A stretch of DNA of 64,000 nt from Poecilobothrus nobilitatus. Taxonomy: Eukaryota > Arthropoda > Insecta > Diptera > Dolichopodidae. Made by a program: the position numbers and the translations under genes. Position 1 is the first letter of the stretch; each line of letters starts with the position of its first letter. Under the pieces are notes generated by a model, which saw only the letters and a program-made list of their open reading frames with translations, did not search any database and was not told where the DNA came from. Shown one piece after another: positions 12,520 to 23,491 of the stretch. The stretch lies in contig OX352772.1 in NCBI GenBank assembly GCA_947095535.1, positions 189,975,198 to 190,039,197 of the forward strand, given 5' to 3'.

Positions 12520-12965
12520 AAGATGAAGACAGAAAGTCCAAACTACAAATCAAAATAAATATATTAGAAATTGAAAAGGAAAAGCAAGCTTCGTTACACT
12601 TTTTTAATAAATATAGGTTCTTTTTATTTTAGTTTTTCTTTTTAATATAAAATGAAAATTTATGTTTCTTTTGTTTTATTTTAGTTTTTTTATTAAAATG
12701 ATTGTTTGTTTTTTTATAAAAATTGTTGTTTTAGTTTATACAAAATTAATAAATTAACTATAATATTAAAAAATTAAAATATTTTTTATAGTTTTAACTT
12801 ATAGTTATAACTTATAACTGAACTTATATTTAATTTCATAATTCTTAATGTTTAATGTTTTAACGTCTAATTAAGTAAATACATAGGTATAGAGTTTAAG
12901 AAAAAAAATTTCTTTTAAAAGAAAATTTTTTGCAAAAATATAAATTTACAGGTGGTTAAGTGCCA

Positions 12966-14236
12966 TTATACAAACCTTAAAAGTTTATCTCGGATGCGCC
13001 AGGCGTGCAATAACTGTGAATTATCTATAGGGTTACTAGTTTCAGTTACATTATTGCTTTTTTCCCTTTCTACAGGTAAGTCTGCAAGATCATCTTCAAT
13101 TTCAAAATTTTCAACCCTAAATCTTAAACAGATGTTATGTAAAACTGCACAAACATTAGTAATTTGTACAGCTTTTTCTGGGCTGTGAATGTAATTCCCT
13201 CGCTCCTAAAAGACAACGGAATATAAATTCTAACAAGCCAATCGTTTTCTCTATAATGTTCCTGCCTTGTGCATGTTTAATATTGAATCGGCATTGCGCA
13301 CTGTCTTCTTCTACATTTCTTTATGGCGTCAGTAAATAAGGTAACAAGGAATAACCTGAATCTGCTGTAATAAATTTTTCAAATTTATTTCAAAGAAACT
13401 AGAATTAAAAAAAAAAATTACCAAGAAGTCTCTTTTTTTGTGCCCGGGAATCATTTTCTAATTTCGCTTTTAATTTTGACATATTCCAAATGTTGGAATC
13501 GTGATAGCTCCCTGGGTATGTATCATCAATATATCGGATGCCCATCAAATCATCGCACATCTTAAAAATTAACAGTGAATTAAAACTTAAATAATTGAAA
13601 TTAATAATAATTTACATACTATCATAGCATTTAGACTGTGAAATCCTTTTATATTAAAGTTGGCGTGCCTTATGTCTTTTTTGGGGCCAATATTTTTTAT
13701 GTGTGTTCCATTTACACAACCTATAATGTTAGGAATTCCTGATTTTTCAAAAAAATATAATTTTGCTCTTCTTTCTTGTGTTTCGGTATAGCAAAATTTT
13801 ATTTCTTCGGCACAGATATACTTTCCACAACGTTTAAAATTTCTGTTAAAATAACAGAAACTGTAGATTGAGCTAGTCCTAAATTAAAATCATTATCAAC
13901 ACTCAGTTAGTAACTGCCTTGTGGGAGGAATTTAAGACTGGTTGCCAATTTTATTATATTTGGCACAGCTCTTTTTGTTTTTGTTAATATTAATTTGTTA
14001 TCGATTTCATTTAACAGAAGTTTAAACATATCTTTCGATATTTTAAAATTTTTAATGACAAACAAACAAAACAAACAATTAAAAAAATCTATTACTAAAA
14101 AGAATAACATATATACATATTTATACCTACACTTCAACTGCAAAGGATCTGAAGAATCTCTAATATTTCTTCGTATGATTCTTTGTTGCGGTTGCTCTTC
14201 CTCATCATCATAAAAAAAAAAATCTGTTGATAACAT
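12966..14236 (-). pseudogene. PIF/Harbinger DDE transposase (HARBI1-like), inactive
   Basis: Minus-strand pieces in order: RRNIRDSSDPL near the start, a helix-rich region with LKFLPQGSY, GLAQSTVSVILTEILN, GIPNIIGCVNGTHI, GFHSLNAMI, YPGSYHDSNIW, SGYS, FNIKHAQGRNIIEKTIGLL and a C-terminal IRDKLLRFV-stop at 12,966. Two clean introns are visible: 13,561-13,619 (GTATGT...TTTTAAG) and 13,365-13,421 (GTAATT...ATTACAG). A third probably lies near 14,060-14,130. The first catalytic Asp is Asn (GCVNGTH where the family has GCxDGTH). The second Asp (HDSNIW) and the Glu (IIEKTIG) remain. A stop after GSY (about 13,909) and a frameshift near 13,820 also disable it. Confidence 0.88.
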
Positions 14237-14503
14237 TTTATATTTAAAATTCTATTTTCAAATATTTTTCTTTTATATTTTAGTCAATCAAATTTACACT
14301 AAAACTTAAAACTTTATATGAGTAGGTATAAATATTGAAACTTCAATTTAAAAAAAAAGCTTTTCCCATTAAATATAAAAAAAAAGCTTTTTCGTTATTA
14401 TCGTTTTTAGCGACTATCGGTTCATAATACTACGATAAAACGATAACGATACGCTAAAACTATCGTATATCGTGTATCGGATTTTTTCATAATATGGGGG
14501 TAT

Positions 14504-15175
14504 ATAAACGTAGGAACATGTTACTATAAATCAAAGATTATCGCAACATGGTTGAATTTATTACTTATATCATAGATAAATTTATCTTTTTTTTTTATTT
14601 AAATTTTTTAAATTTTAAATTTAAATTTGAAAGTCTAGTTCGGTTGGCTGTTAAATTAAATCTAATTAAAGAAATTAAGTTATATTATTTTAATTAGAAT
14701 AACTGAATTTAAATAGAAGGATGTATGTGGGTTTATAGTACCAATATTTTAATGAAAATTTAAAGCAACTGCTAGAATTGTGAATTCAATGCACAAAAAA
14801 TATATTTTGAATTTGTTTATGAAGATTATAAAATTTAAATTAACTGGAAAGTTTTTTGCCATACCACTATTGTTTGCAAGTTCATGTTAAAACCTAAATA
14901 TATTACAGGATCAATGCGGTTTTATAAACAATTGTTATCAAATAATTATGTTTACAGTTATACATAAAAATTTAAAGTTTCTCAAAGGCTAGTTATTGTA
15001 AAGTATTTTAAGTTTTGAAATCTTTATCCAAAACTTTTTAATTTAAATTGTTTTATCATAGCTACTAATTTATTATGAGCATGCTTCAGTTGGAAAGTAT
15101 CAATTGTGTGTGATAGTCTTATATTTTAAATTTTTATTTATTTTTTTTGAAAAATTGCAAATCAATATCGAAAAT
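14504..15175. other. AT-rich spacer with second 71-bp direct repeat
   Basis: Apart from the direct repeat at 14,657-14,727, nothing recognisable is present. A GGTATATAAACG phrase occurs at 14,499-14,510. Open frames are short and low in complexity. Confidence 0.5.
14657..14727 (+). repeat. 71-bp direct repeat, right copy
   Basis: Partner of 10,794-10,864 (TAAATCTAATTAAAG...GAAGGATGTATG). It lies outside the Harbinger element on its right side, 156 bp beyond the proposed terminus. Confidence 0.8.
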
Positions 15176-15541
15176 ATGAAAATGGGACATTCATGTTATG
15201 GATTTTCTTGCAACTATCAAATACTAGAGTGCTCGCAATTTGGAAAACCGTGTTGTGTGGTTTGTAGATTCTTCGACTTGAGAGAATCTATAGTTAATTC
15301 CGGCTATGAATTTGCGAAGCTAGCGCAAGAAAAGATGTTTTGTTTTAATTGTTTTTTACGTAAAAACGAAGAGACGCAACGTCACAACAACAAATCTGGA
15401 AGTTTGCGCTGGAAGTTTTAAGGTGCTGTATCATACTGCTGGCTTTGATTCTGTAGACGAAGTCAAAGATTTTATTGAAACAATGGGACCTCTATGTATA
15501 AGTTGCGGTGTAATAAAAATTACTGCAAAATCATTCTATTA
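15176..15541 (+). pseudogene. Cysteine-rich hypothetical protein, frameshifted
   Basis: From ATG 15,176 (MKMGHSCYGF) an 81-aa frame runs to 15,421. A frame change near 15,395-15,405 then allows reading on to TAA at about 15,541 (VLYHTAGFDSV... CISCGV). Cysteine pairs are CCVVC, CFNC and CISC, with further single Cys/His residues near the N-terminus, which suggests a small zinc-binding protein of about 120 aa. An in-frame upstream ATG at 15,104 would add a low-complexity Phe-rich leader and seems less likely. I do not recognise the family. It could be a mobile-element accessory gene, because nothing else nearby looks like host sequence. Confidence 0.4.
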
Positions 15542-16057
15542 AATGAATTTGAAGAAAAAGCTGCAGAAATCAAGAACGGTTTGAAGCGAAATTTTTCCTA
15601 AATGTACTTTTTTTATTGGATATAAATAAAAAATAATAATATACTTAATAATATTTTTCTTTTTATTCAATTAATTTCAAACTTAATCTTAACATTTTCA
15701 GATACAAAAAAACTAAAATAGAAATTTTTTAGATACTTATCTTAATTAACATTATATCTATATTATGTGTAAAGTCTGCAAATTAATTCTTCTATATATT
15801 TTTTTTAATTTAATTAATAAATTTACATTACATGAGAATTGAGAGTAATTAATTTTGAAAAGATTTAAAATTAATATATTACCTACACTTCAATGTAATT
15901 GACTACCATTACATTATTTTTATATAAATATAATATCTTATAATTTTTATATTTATTTTAAAATTATAAATTATCAATAAAACTAACTGACTGTGATTAT
16001 AATATGTATGTATGAGATGTTTTTTGAAATTTTTTATTTCATTCTTTTATAAAAAAA
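15542..16057. other. AT-rich stretch, nothing recognised
   Basis: Poly-A/T runs, several AATAAA-like signals (for example AAATAAAAAATAATAATA after 15,620) and no coding or RNA structure. Confidence 0.5.
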
Positions 16058-17577
16058 CGAGGAAGAATACAGTTGCCTTTGTCAACTCTTAGATACCCGT
16101 ACGAACCGTTAGTATGTTAACAGCCTGTCACTCTGCTCACAATATTATTTTTTAAATATTTTAGTATTTTAAAATAATTTGGGTGAATTTTATAATTTCT
16201 AGAACTATGGGTTGTACATATATTCAAACTATATGTTTATATGTACATTCTTCGAAAGCAGATTTTAACCTTTCACATAACGATTATCAATCTTAGTTAC
16301 ATTACTTAGTAGAAAATAGTAAATATAATTTTAAATATTATATTATATTATATTTAAATATTCCATTGACAAAATAATTTCTTATAAGTACAATAAAATA
16401 CATATATGTATGTAAATGCGGCGCTATATAATATACATATATACTCTTATCATTCATTCACTAGTGACATATACGATATGTAAATAAACATGATATTATA
16501 TAAGTATGTATGTATATCAATATCATATAAATAAAAATTCTTCAAGCAACCGTTATGTTGTATATTCATTTACATTTTTATGTACTACGCATTATATCCT
16601 CAACAATTTCAAATTATCGAATAAAACAAATGCAAAAAATTTGTTGAAGAAATTTGTTAGAAAATTTGAAAAAATCAAGTAACACTTTCGTCAATTATAA
16701 AGTAACCCTATATTATTAAAAAAAGTTGTTAACAGAAATAAGAATATGATGTTGAAGCTTTAATTTTTGTGTATTACTTCAAAAAAATTCTAACAGGTGT
16801 TCAAGTTACAGGTGTTTAAAAATAGGAAATTTTCAGTTTTTAACCCCTTACAGCTCCTAAACGGGAGGTGATACAAAAAAAATTTCTGAAATGACTCATA
16901 CTTATTTTCAAAGATCTAACTTCTGTCAAAATTTCAAGTTTCCAACTTAAACCCTTTAAAAGATAGAAGGGTTAAAGAATTTTGCAAAATTTTAGTTTCA
17001 CATAACGGTAAATTAAGACACTGTATGCCACAAATATATATTTATTGTATATATACTTTTAAAGACAATGAAAGTAGTAATCATTTGGCGTTTTCAAAAT
17101 GAAGATATACCTTATACAACTTGTGCTATAACAATTTAAATATAGAGCTTTTTTGAACCTTTGGGGAGCTGTAGCTCCGTAACGGGTGGGGCTACAAAAA
17201 AAAGTTATTAAAAATAAAATTAATATTTTTGTGAGATCTATCAGTAGTTAAAATTTCATAGCTCTATTGCAAAAAAAATGTGGGGATCTAAAAGTTAGGT
17301 GTTCGAGAGCTACCCTAAGGCTTGGTCCAAACTCAACCAAAAAAAATAGGGAACCTACAAATTACTCCCAAAATATTTTGTGTAAATTTCAAGATTCTAG
17401 CTGTCTTAGTTTTTGAGTTAGCGTGCTGACGGACGGACGGACGGACATGGCTCAAAAGTCTTAGAATTTTTTTCTGATCCGATCCATACCTTTGAAGGTA
17501 TATCTAGCTCGCTTATTTCGAGGTGTTACAAACGGAGGAGTAATTTTATTATACCCGATCCTATCGTACGGGTATAA
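16058..17577 (+). repeat. Dispersed 1.5-1.6 kb repeat, copy 2
   Basis: Begins CGAGGAAGAATACAGTTGCC and ends CTATCGTACGGGTATAA. Internal landmarks shared with copy 3 are the paired GTGACAGGCTG-type start, AGCTCCGTAACGGG (about 17,170), the CTGACGGACGGACGGACGGA microsatellite (about 17,427) and the TAGCTCGCTTATTTCGAGGT end. It is flanked by A on the left and T on the right with no duplication, the same configuration as copy 3. There are no genes. Confidence 0.8.
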
Positions 17578-17811
17578 TGATTCCAAGGTAAAGTACTAAT
17601 TCCATCATTTAATATAAATCTCTTATCATCTAGATAACTCAATGATATCTTATTTAAATTTTGTGTGTATATAGTATGATTCTCTCTTCTAAAAGTTAAC
17701 ATATTATATTATATGCTTTTATATTAACTCGTCGGTGTCGGTTTATTTATTTATTTATTTGTCATTCTGTCACGCTTTTTATTACTTCGTAATCTGTTAG
17801 CAACATTTGTA

Positions 17812-17880
17812 AGTGTTGTATGGTGCAGAGGAAAGTATATAGGTTTCAAAAGTGGACGTCATGTTGTTCGAATCCAGTTC
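17812..17880 (+). repeat. tRNA-like / SINE-like segment 1
   Basis: Contains a perfect pol III B-box-like GTTCGAATCC, preceded at a suitable distance by an A-box-like GTATGGTGCAGAGG, and followed by an oligo-T run (a pol III terminator). The arms do not fold into a convincing tRNA, so this is a tRNA-derived SINE or tRNA relic rather than a working tRNA. Confidence 0.4.
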
Positions 17881-18187
17881 AAATGAAATTTTTTTTTTTT
17901 AACTATCTATTCATCAACATTTTTTGAATAAAATATGTGTATATTTTGTATATATGAATTTAAAACTTAAATATTTATCTCTAAATTCATGCAATCAATA
18001 CACACGCAATATATTTTTGATCTTTTCTCCTATAATAGTATATTTTTATGTATGTTGCTAAATTATTTTGTTTACAACATTTGTTATTAGTATTTAAATC
18101 AAAATATTTGCTGTCAACATTCTTTAATGCATATTGAATATGCATGGTTAAAAATTAAGATTTTATGTTCGTAAAATGTTCAGAAAA

Positions 18188-18282
18188 TACTTAAGTGTTG
18201 TATAGTGCAAAGGAGAGTGTAGAGGTTTTGAAAGCAAGGGTAATTTGGTTCGAATCCAATTCGTGTACAAACATTTTTTTTT
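18188..18282 (+). repeat. tRNA-like / SINE-like segment 2
   Basis: A diverged copy of the segment at 17,812: GTATAGTGCAAAGGAG, then GGTTCGAATCC (full B-box consensus), then a T-run from about 18,268. TTGG/CCAA pairing around the T-loop survives, but no full cloverleaf was found. Confidence 0.4.
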
Positions 18283-19323
18283 TTTTGTTAACTGTATTCA
18301 TCAACTTTTTTTTTATAAAATTTTATGTATAATATACACATATTATTTGATCTTTCCTTCTATAAATAATTTAGTTCAATCAATCTTGATGTGCACATGT
18401 GTTTTGTATTAGGATTTAGCAAAACACAATATTATATATAGGTACAATATTTTTATGTTGCTAAATTATTTTGTTTTAAAACATTTGTTTAGGATTTAAA
18501 TATTTGTATATAGAATATTTGTTGTCAGCATTCTCTATTGCATATTGAATATGCATGGCGTTAAAAATGAATGTTTTATGTGTTTTATTTAGGAACATTT
18601 ATTATGTATTTTGTGTATATAGGTATAGATATAAAATTTTTTCAAATTCCAATTGCCAAATTCAAACTACATACATACATAATATTTTTTTTTGTATATA
18701 TACATAGTAAAGAATATAAAAAGTAAAGATCATTTCAAAATTATGCAAACAAAATTTTGTCAACTTTTGTTGAAAATTAAAACTACGCAAGTAAGTATGT
18801 ACGTACGTACATAATATTATGTTAAACTAATTTTCTAAATTATTTTGTTCCGCTCCATTTGTTTATAATTTAAATCAAGATATTTGTCAACATTTTTTAC
18901 TGCATGATCTTATTAAGCGATTAGGTAGGTAGGTGTTCAAGGTTAGATGTTTATTTGGATATACGATATACTACTTATAGAAATATACAGTAAAATACAT
19001 TTATGTACATATATAATTTTCATACGTACGTGTTAGAAATATTGCTTCAACTAAAATTGTATTGTAATATTTATAATCACAGTATTTTAGTACATATTTT
19101 ACCCTTCGAGGTACTTTCATTATTTATGAGTTACGGGAATAAAAATTTTTTGCTCTTGCTGTAATGGAGTCGATTTAACGTCTCTTAATTTTCTTAAACA
19201 TTTGGTATAAAATTGGAAAACGTATTTTATATCAGAAACAATAATGTATGTGTGAATGAAAAATATCCCATCTTTTTTTTAAATTCAAATTATGTTTCTT
19301 TTAAAACTAAAAAGTATAAAATA

Positions 19324-19728
19324 AAATAATGTAAAAAAAATATTTTTTAAAATATGCTTTTATCGAAACCGAATTCGCCCCCTAAAAAGTAGAAAATAAA
19401 ATTGATTGCAAAACTTTAGCTTTTTGGACTGTTATAATATAAAAGTGAATTGCTAGTGCAAGCATTTTGAACTGTTATAATATAAAAGTAAATTGCTGGA
19501 ATAAAAAAGAAACACGAACCTCAAATTTCGCAGATTTTTATTTAACCTTATTCCAGCAATTTACTTTTATATTATACCAGTCCAAAATGCTTGTACTAGC
19601 AATTCACTTTTATATTATAACTGTCCAAAAAGCTAAAGTTTTGCAATCAATTTTATTTTCTACTTTTTAGGGGGCGAATTCGGTTTCGATAAAAGCATAT
19701 TTTAAAAATATTTTTTTTACATTATTTT
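19324..19728. repeat. Long palindrome / foldback element
   Basis: Arms of about 180 bp (19,324-19,505 and 19,548-19,728) are near-perfect reverse complements around a ~42-bp centre. Each arm begins with AATAATGTAAAAAAAATATT, contains CCGAATTCGCCCCCTAAAAA, and holds two direct copies of CTGTTATAATATAAAAGT. A transcript would fold into a very long hairpin. It may be a MITE or foldback element. It ends about 10 bp before the start of the chimeric array (19,738). Confidence 0.9.
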
Positions 19729-19737
19729 TTTTTCATT

Positions 19738-20330
19738 AAAATTTCTTTTCTATATAAACAGTTTCTAAAATCATCGATAGTAAAATCTTTAACAATACAT
19801 TTCGTAACACATTTAGCTTTATTTATTTTTTTTTATTTTTAATATCAATTGAATACATTTTAGATCTTAATCCTATAAATTCTTTAATGATTCGTCCATT
19901 ACACTCATCCCTCATCATACAAAGTACCTTTTTATTTTTTCTAGAAATATTATAGGGATTATCAATAGAATATTCTGAAGTATCATAGAAATTTTGTATG
20001 TCAGATAATATATCTGCATAAAAATCTTTTGTTTTTATAGTATAAATGAAAGAGTCTGTATTCATATAATTTAGAGAAATATTATCATTATATTTCGGTT
20101 TGATATAACTATAATGAAAATCATACATTTTAAACTTAGATAATTCTAAAATTGTAAAACTTGCATATAATGGTTTATTATAATATATGCTTACTCTACT
20201 CATTTGAATAGCAACCATATTCTTTGTAAAATGTGTTAAACTAAGAAAATTTGATCTTGAAGTGAATGCACGCAAGTTACGTCACAGTTGGTAACCCCAA
20301 CCAAGATAGCAAGTGATGAACCTCCAATAA
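19738..20330 (-). pseudogene. polB: Captured Polinton polB C-terminal fragment, unit A
   Basis: About 150 minus-strand codons align with Polinton DNA polymerase from just before the ENLVAIE block through motif C to the EFIGLRSKMYSI block. In this copy the motif C region reads YMNTDS, so one catalytic Asp is changed. It ends abruptly on both sides. Resemblance to the polB of the whole Polinton in this window is only moderate, so the source was another Polinton lineage. Confidence 0.88.
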
Positions 20331-21040
20331 AAGATAAAACCCAATTTCATATATATGAAATTTAAAATATAAATAACTGATACAATAAAACAATTTCACA
20401 TTTCTTAATTTTGTTTTTGTTTTCATTCTTTTCATTTTCATACCAAAAATGTATTAGCTTTACTAAGCATAGTTACAGTCAATTGCAATTAAACCTTTTT
20501 TAATTCTTTTAACTAAACGATATATATAGTTTTAAAAATAAATATTAAATATGAAACTCAGCACAATGACGTTTAATTGCTTGAAATATATTTACTTTGT
20601 TGTAACATGAAACTAAACTTATGGCGAAATTGTTTTACACAAAATTCAGTACGGACATTTGTTTAAGAATATATTGATTTTGTAATAAATAAAAATTCAT
20701 TTTCTAATTCGATACTGAATTTTATTTCGAAAGATATTTTTCGATTAGGTAGTATTAATTAGTATTAAGAAATTGTTTTTGTAAAATAAATACCTAATAA
20801 AGATATGAAAAAATTAAAAAACAAAAAATGTTAAAAAATAAAAAAGTTAGTCTTAAGACCGTTTTTAAACTGTAAAGTTAAAAATTGCATAAAAAACTTT
20901 AAATTAAATGTCATTAAATAAATTAAATTAAAACGAAATTAAAATTAAATTTAAATAAATTGGAAAAGAGTAAATTTAAAACATTTTAAATAAACTATTA
21001 ATATAAACAATTACAAAAAAAAATAATAAAAGAAGAACAT
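20331..21040 (+). other. Leader / LTR-like non-coding DNA, unit A
   Basis: Corresponds to the segment that precedes gag in all units. It holds the uninterrupted site (ATGTTAAAAAATAAAAAAGTT near 20,830) into which repeat copy 3 inserted in unit B. The primer-binding site and about 400 bp of leader are deleted here. No gene is seen. Confidence 0.55.
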
Positions 21041-21208
21041 ATGCCAAAAATTAAACAGAAAAAAAGCAATAATCGATTTACTCTATATGCAATAAGTGAA
21101 GAATTAAAAAATACCAGTGAAATAATAAACATAAGTGAAACAAATATGCCAGATCAAGCTCATTCAGCATTCGTAATTACTGCAAGTGACATCTTAAAAG
21201 ATGCTTAG
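21041..21208 (+). pseudogene. gag: Gypsy gag N-terminus, unit A (deleted)
   Basis: Opens at ATG 21,041 and includes MPDQAHSAFVITASDILKDA from an internal Met, as in the other units. It stops at TAG next to the deletion join, where unit B continues with RIHEFRGDG. It is only the first 55 codons of a ~350-codon gag. Confidence 0.8.
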
Positions 21209-21210
21209 CG

Positions 21211-22345
21211 GATTTCATGAAGTTAGGAGAGTATAATATGGATATTGAGTACATTAAAGGCAAGGAAAATAAAGTGGCAGATTTCCTTAGCCGAATAGAT
21301 ACAAACAAACACGAAATAAATCTTTTAGAAAATATAAAAAATGTTAATAGTACTGATAATGAATCCCAAACAAATTCTAGTACAAATTACGCTCTTAAAA
21401 ACAATATAGACTCTTCTGACCTACAAGTTGCATCCGAAGGTAAAGATAATAATGATGAAATTCTATCTCATTTAAGTAATCGTACCAATTACTCAATGCA
21501 AAATAATATAAATATATCTGACTTTGAAACTTTGTCTAATTATAACGAATATTTGGGCAATGAGACTGTACATTCTCAAGAAGAGGAGGCAAATGACCAT
21601 TTTCCAATTCTTGATTCATTCGGGAACAGATTTAAAACCCAAATTATTCTTACTGACAATAAAAACAAGAATGTAGAAACAATCTTTGGTAACAAAAGAA
21701 TAATTATAAATTCAGAAAATATAGAAAAGAATTTTAGCGATATATGTAGAAGGTATATAAGAAAATGTAGAGTAGGATATTTTTCTGAATTGGATGATCA
21801 AAAATACAATTTTAAGCTTTCAAAATATAAAATTTGTTAGATGTAGTTATTTCGCAAAAGTTATGAATACAGAAGAAGGGACTTTTAAACAAATACATAA
21901 GTATCACAAAAACGAAACGGGACATACCGGTATAAACGAAAATTACAAAGACTTGAAAAAAGTCATAATATATTTTCCAAAATTAAAAAACTATATTCAA
22001 AAATATATTAATAATTGCGATATATGTAGCCGGGTCAAATACGACAGAAAACCAATAAAAAAGAAATTCGAATTGACAGAAACACCTAAAGATTTAAAGA
22101 ACTTATACATATGGACATATACACTAACTCAAAACAAAACTTTTTCACATTTATAGACCGTTTTTCTCAATATACTACCGCTTTCCATCTAAATTATAGA
22201 AATAATCAATCTATAATAGAAAAACTTAGGGACTTTAAATCAAATACAGGGTATTTCAAGAAACTAATCACCGGTAATGAATTCAAGAGTTTTAATATTA
22301 AAAATTTCCTGAAAGACGAACAAATTGAACTCAATTTGAATTGAA
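21211..22345 (+). pseudogene. pol: Gypsy RNase H tail and truncated integrase, unit A
   Basis: Begins in the RNase H end (YIKGKENKVADFLSR), followed by an acidic Asn/Ser-rich linker, then the integrase zinc domain (H and H in HKYHKNETGH, CDIC near 22,020) in a second frame, and a third frame with the catalytic core start (FIDRFSQYTTAFHL). The core stops just after the second catalytic position, and the catalytic Glu and C-terminus are missing in every unit. The second Asp is Gly here (ITGNEF versus ITDNEF). Two frameshifts are present (about 21,800 and 22,110). It cannot make a working integrase. Confidence 0.88.
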
Positions 22346-22355
22346 TTGAAGAATT

Positions 22356-22950
22356 GAAAATTTCTTTTCTATATAAACAATTTCTATAATCATCGATAGT
22401 GAAATCTTTAACAATACATTTCTTAACACCTTTAGCTTTATTTATTTTTTTATTTTCAATATCAATTGAATACATCTTAGATCTTAATCCTATAAATTCT
22501 TTAATGATTCGTCCATTACACTCATCCTTCATCATACCAAGTACCTTTTTATTTTTTCTAGAAATATTATAGGGATTATCAATAGAATATTCTGAAGTAT
22601 CATAGAAATTTTGTATGTCAGGTAATATATCTGCATAAAAATATTTTGTTTTTATAGCATAAATCAATGAGTCTGTATCCATATAATTTAGAGAAATATT
22701 ATCATTATATTTCGGTTTGATATAGCTATAATGAAAATCATACATTTTTAACTTAGATAATTCTAAAACTATAAAACCTGCATATAATGGTTTATTATAA
22801 TATATGCTTACTCAACTCATTTGAATAGCAACCATATTATTTTTAAATGTGTTAAACTATGAAAATTTGATCTTGAAGTGAATGCACGCAAGTTACGTCA
22901 CAGTTGGTAACCCCAACCAAGATAGCAAGTGATGAACCTCCAATAAAAGA
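22356..22950 (-). pseudogene. polB: Captured Polinton polB C-terminal fragment, unit B
   Basis: The least damaged copy of the captured fragment: motif C is intact as YMDTDSLIY, followed by FYDTSEYSIDNPYN, GMMKDECNG, EFIGLRSKMYSID and a KAKGVKKCIVKDF block, all in one minus-strand frame from 22,745. The more N-terminal part (SRSNFHS/VAIQM) is in another frame. The fragment is cut at about the FTIDDYRNCLY block, where it abuts the gypsy integrase, so no complete polymerase is possible. Confidence 0.9.
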
Positions 22951-23491
22951 TAAAACCCAATTTCATATATATGAAATTTAAAATATAAATAACTGATACA
23001 ATAAAACAATTTCACATTTCTTAATTTTGTTTTTGTTTTCATTCTTTTCATTTTCATACCAAAAATGTAATTAGCTACATTTTTGTTTACTAAGCATAAT
23101 TACGGTCAATTGCATTTGAACCACTTTTAATTTTCTTTTCTTTTAATCTAAACGATATACATAGTATTAAAAATAAATATTAAATATGAAACTCAGCACA
23201 ATGACGTTTAATTGCTTGAAATATATTTACTTTAAACGTTATATCATTGTGTTGTAACATAAAACTAAACTTATGGTGAAATTGTTTTACACAAAATTCA
23301 GTACAAACATTTGTTTAAGAATATATTGATTTTGTAATAAATAAAAAATTCATTTTGTAATTCGATAATGAATTTTGTTTCGAAAGATATTTTTCGATTA
23401 GGTAGTATTAATTAGTATTAAGAAATTGTTTTTGTAAAATAAATACCTAATAAAGATATGAAAAAATTAAAAAACAAAAAATGTTAAAAAA
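22951..23491 (+). other. LTR/leader-like DNA, unit B, left part
   Basis: AT-rich non-coding DNA. A possible LTR start is TGTAATTAGCTACATTTTTG (23,066), where TGTA...TACA pairing is seen. If it is an LTR it would continue after the inserted repeat to about 25,205, roughly 540 bp without the insertion. No second LTR copy bounds a single element, so this is inference. Confidence 0.4.

Larger units (their letters stand above)
11048..14500. mobile_element. PIF/Harbinger DNA transposon with nested repeat
   Basis: The proposed ends are CCCCCTTATTATAATAAAAT at 11,048 and, on the opposite strand, CCCCCATATTATGAAAAAAT at 14,500. Each is followed by related subterminal stretches rich in ATCGTTTTATCG. 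TAT flanks both sides (11,045-11,047 and 14,501-14,503), consistent with the 3-bp duplication of this superfamily, although TWA is more usual. Inside are the two genes expected of the family: a Myb/SANT-type partner (plus strand, C-terminal part only) and a DDE transposase (minus strand). A mini-me-like repeat (11,240-12,123) has replaced or displaced the 5' part of the partner gene. Ends are inferred; the gene content is firm. Confidence 0.65.
17578..19323. repeat. ~390-bp diverged tandem repeats
   Basis: The phrase TTGCTAAATTATTTTGTTT, then a T/A-rich block and GCATATTGAATATGCATGG, occurs at about 18,054-18,150 and 18,455-18,560, with a weaker third copy at about 18,834-18,905. The upstream parts containing the tRNA-like segments repeat at about 17,810 and 18,190. 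The rest is AT-rich with an (ATTT)n run near 17,745 and a GTACGTAC run near 18,800. No protein-coding gene is supported. Confidence 0.6.
19738..22355 (+). repeat. Chimeric array unit A (short, internally deleted)
   Basis: Order: antisense polB fragment, leader/LTR-like DNA, first ~55 codons of gag, then directly the RNase H tail and truncated integrase. About 3 kb (most of gag, protease, RT and the RNase H core) is missing, with the join at about 21,208-21,215. It is diverged from units C-E, so it is an older member. In places it keeps the better sequence, for example a one-frame 207-aa RNase H-integrase linker. Confidence 0.85.

Noticed and set aside
12952..13188. 78-codon plus-strand frame
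   Set aside because: Antisense to the Harbinger transposase C-terminus.
15176..15541. TFIIS-type or LEF-type zinc ribbon gene
   Set aside because: Cysteine spacing does not match well enough; left as unrecognised.
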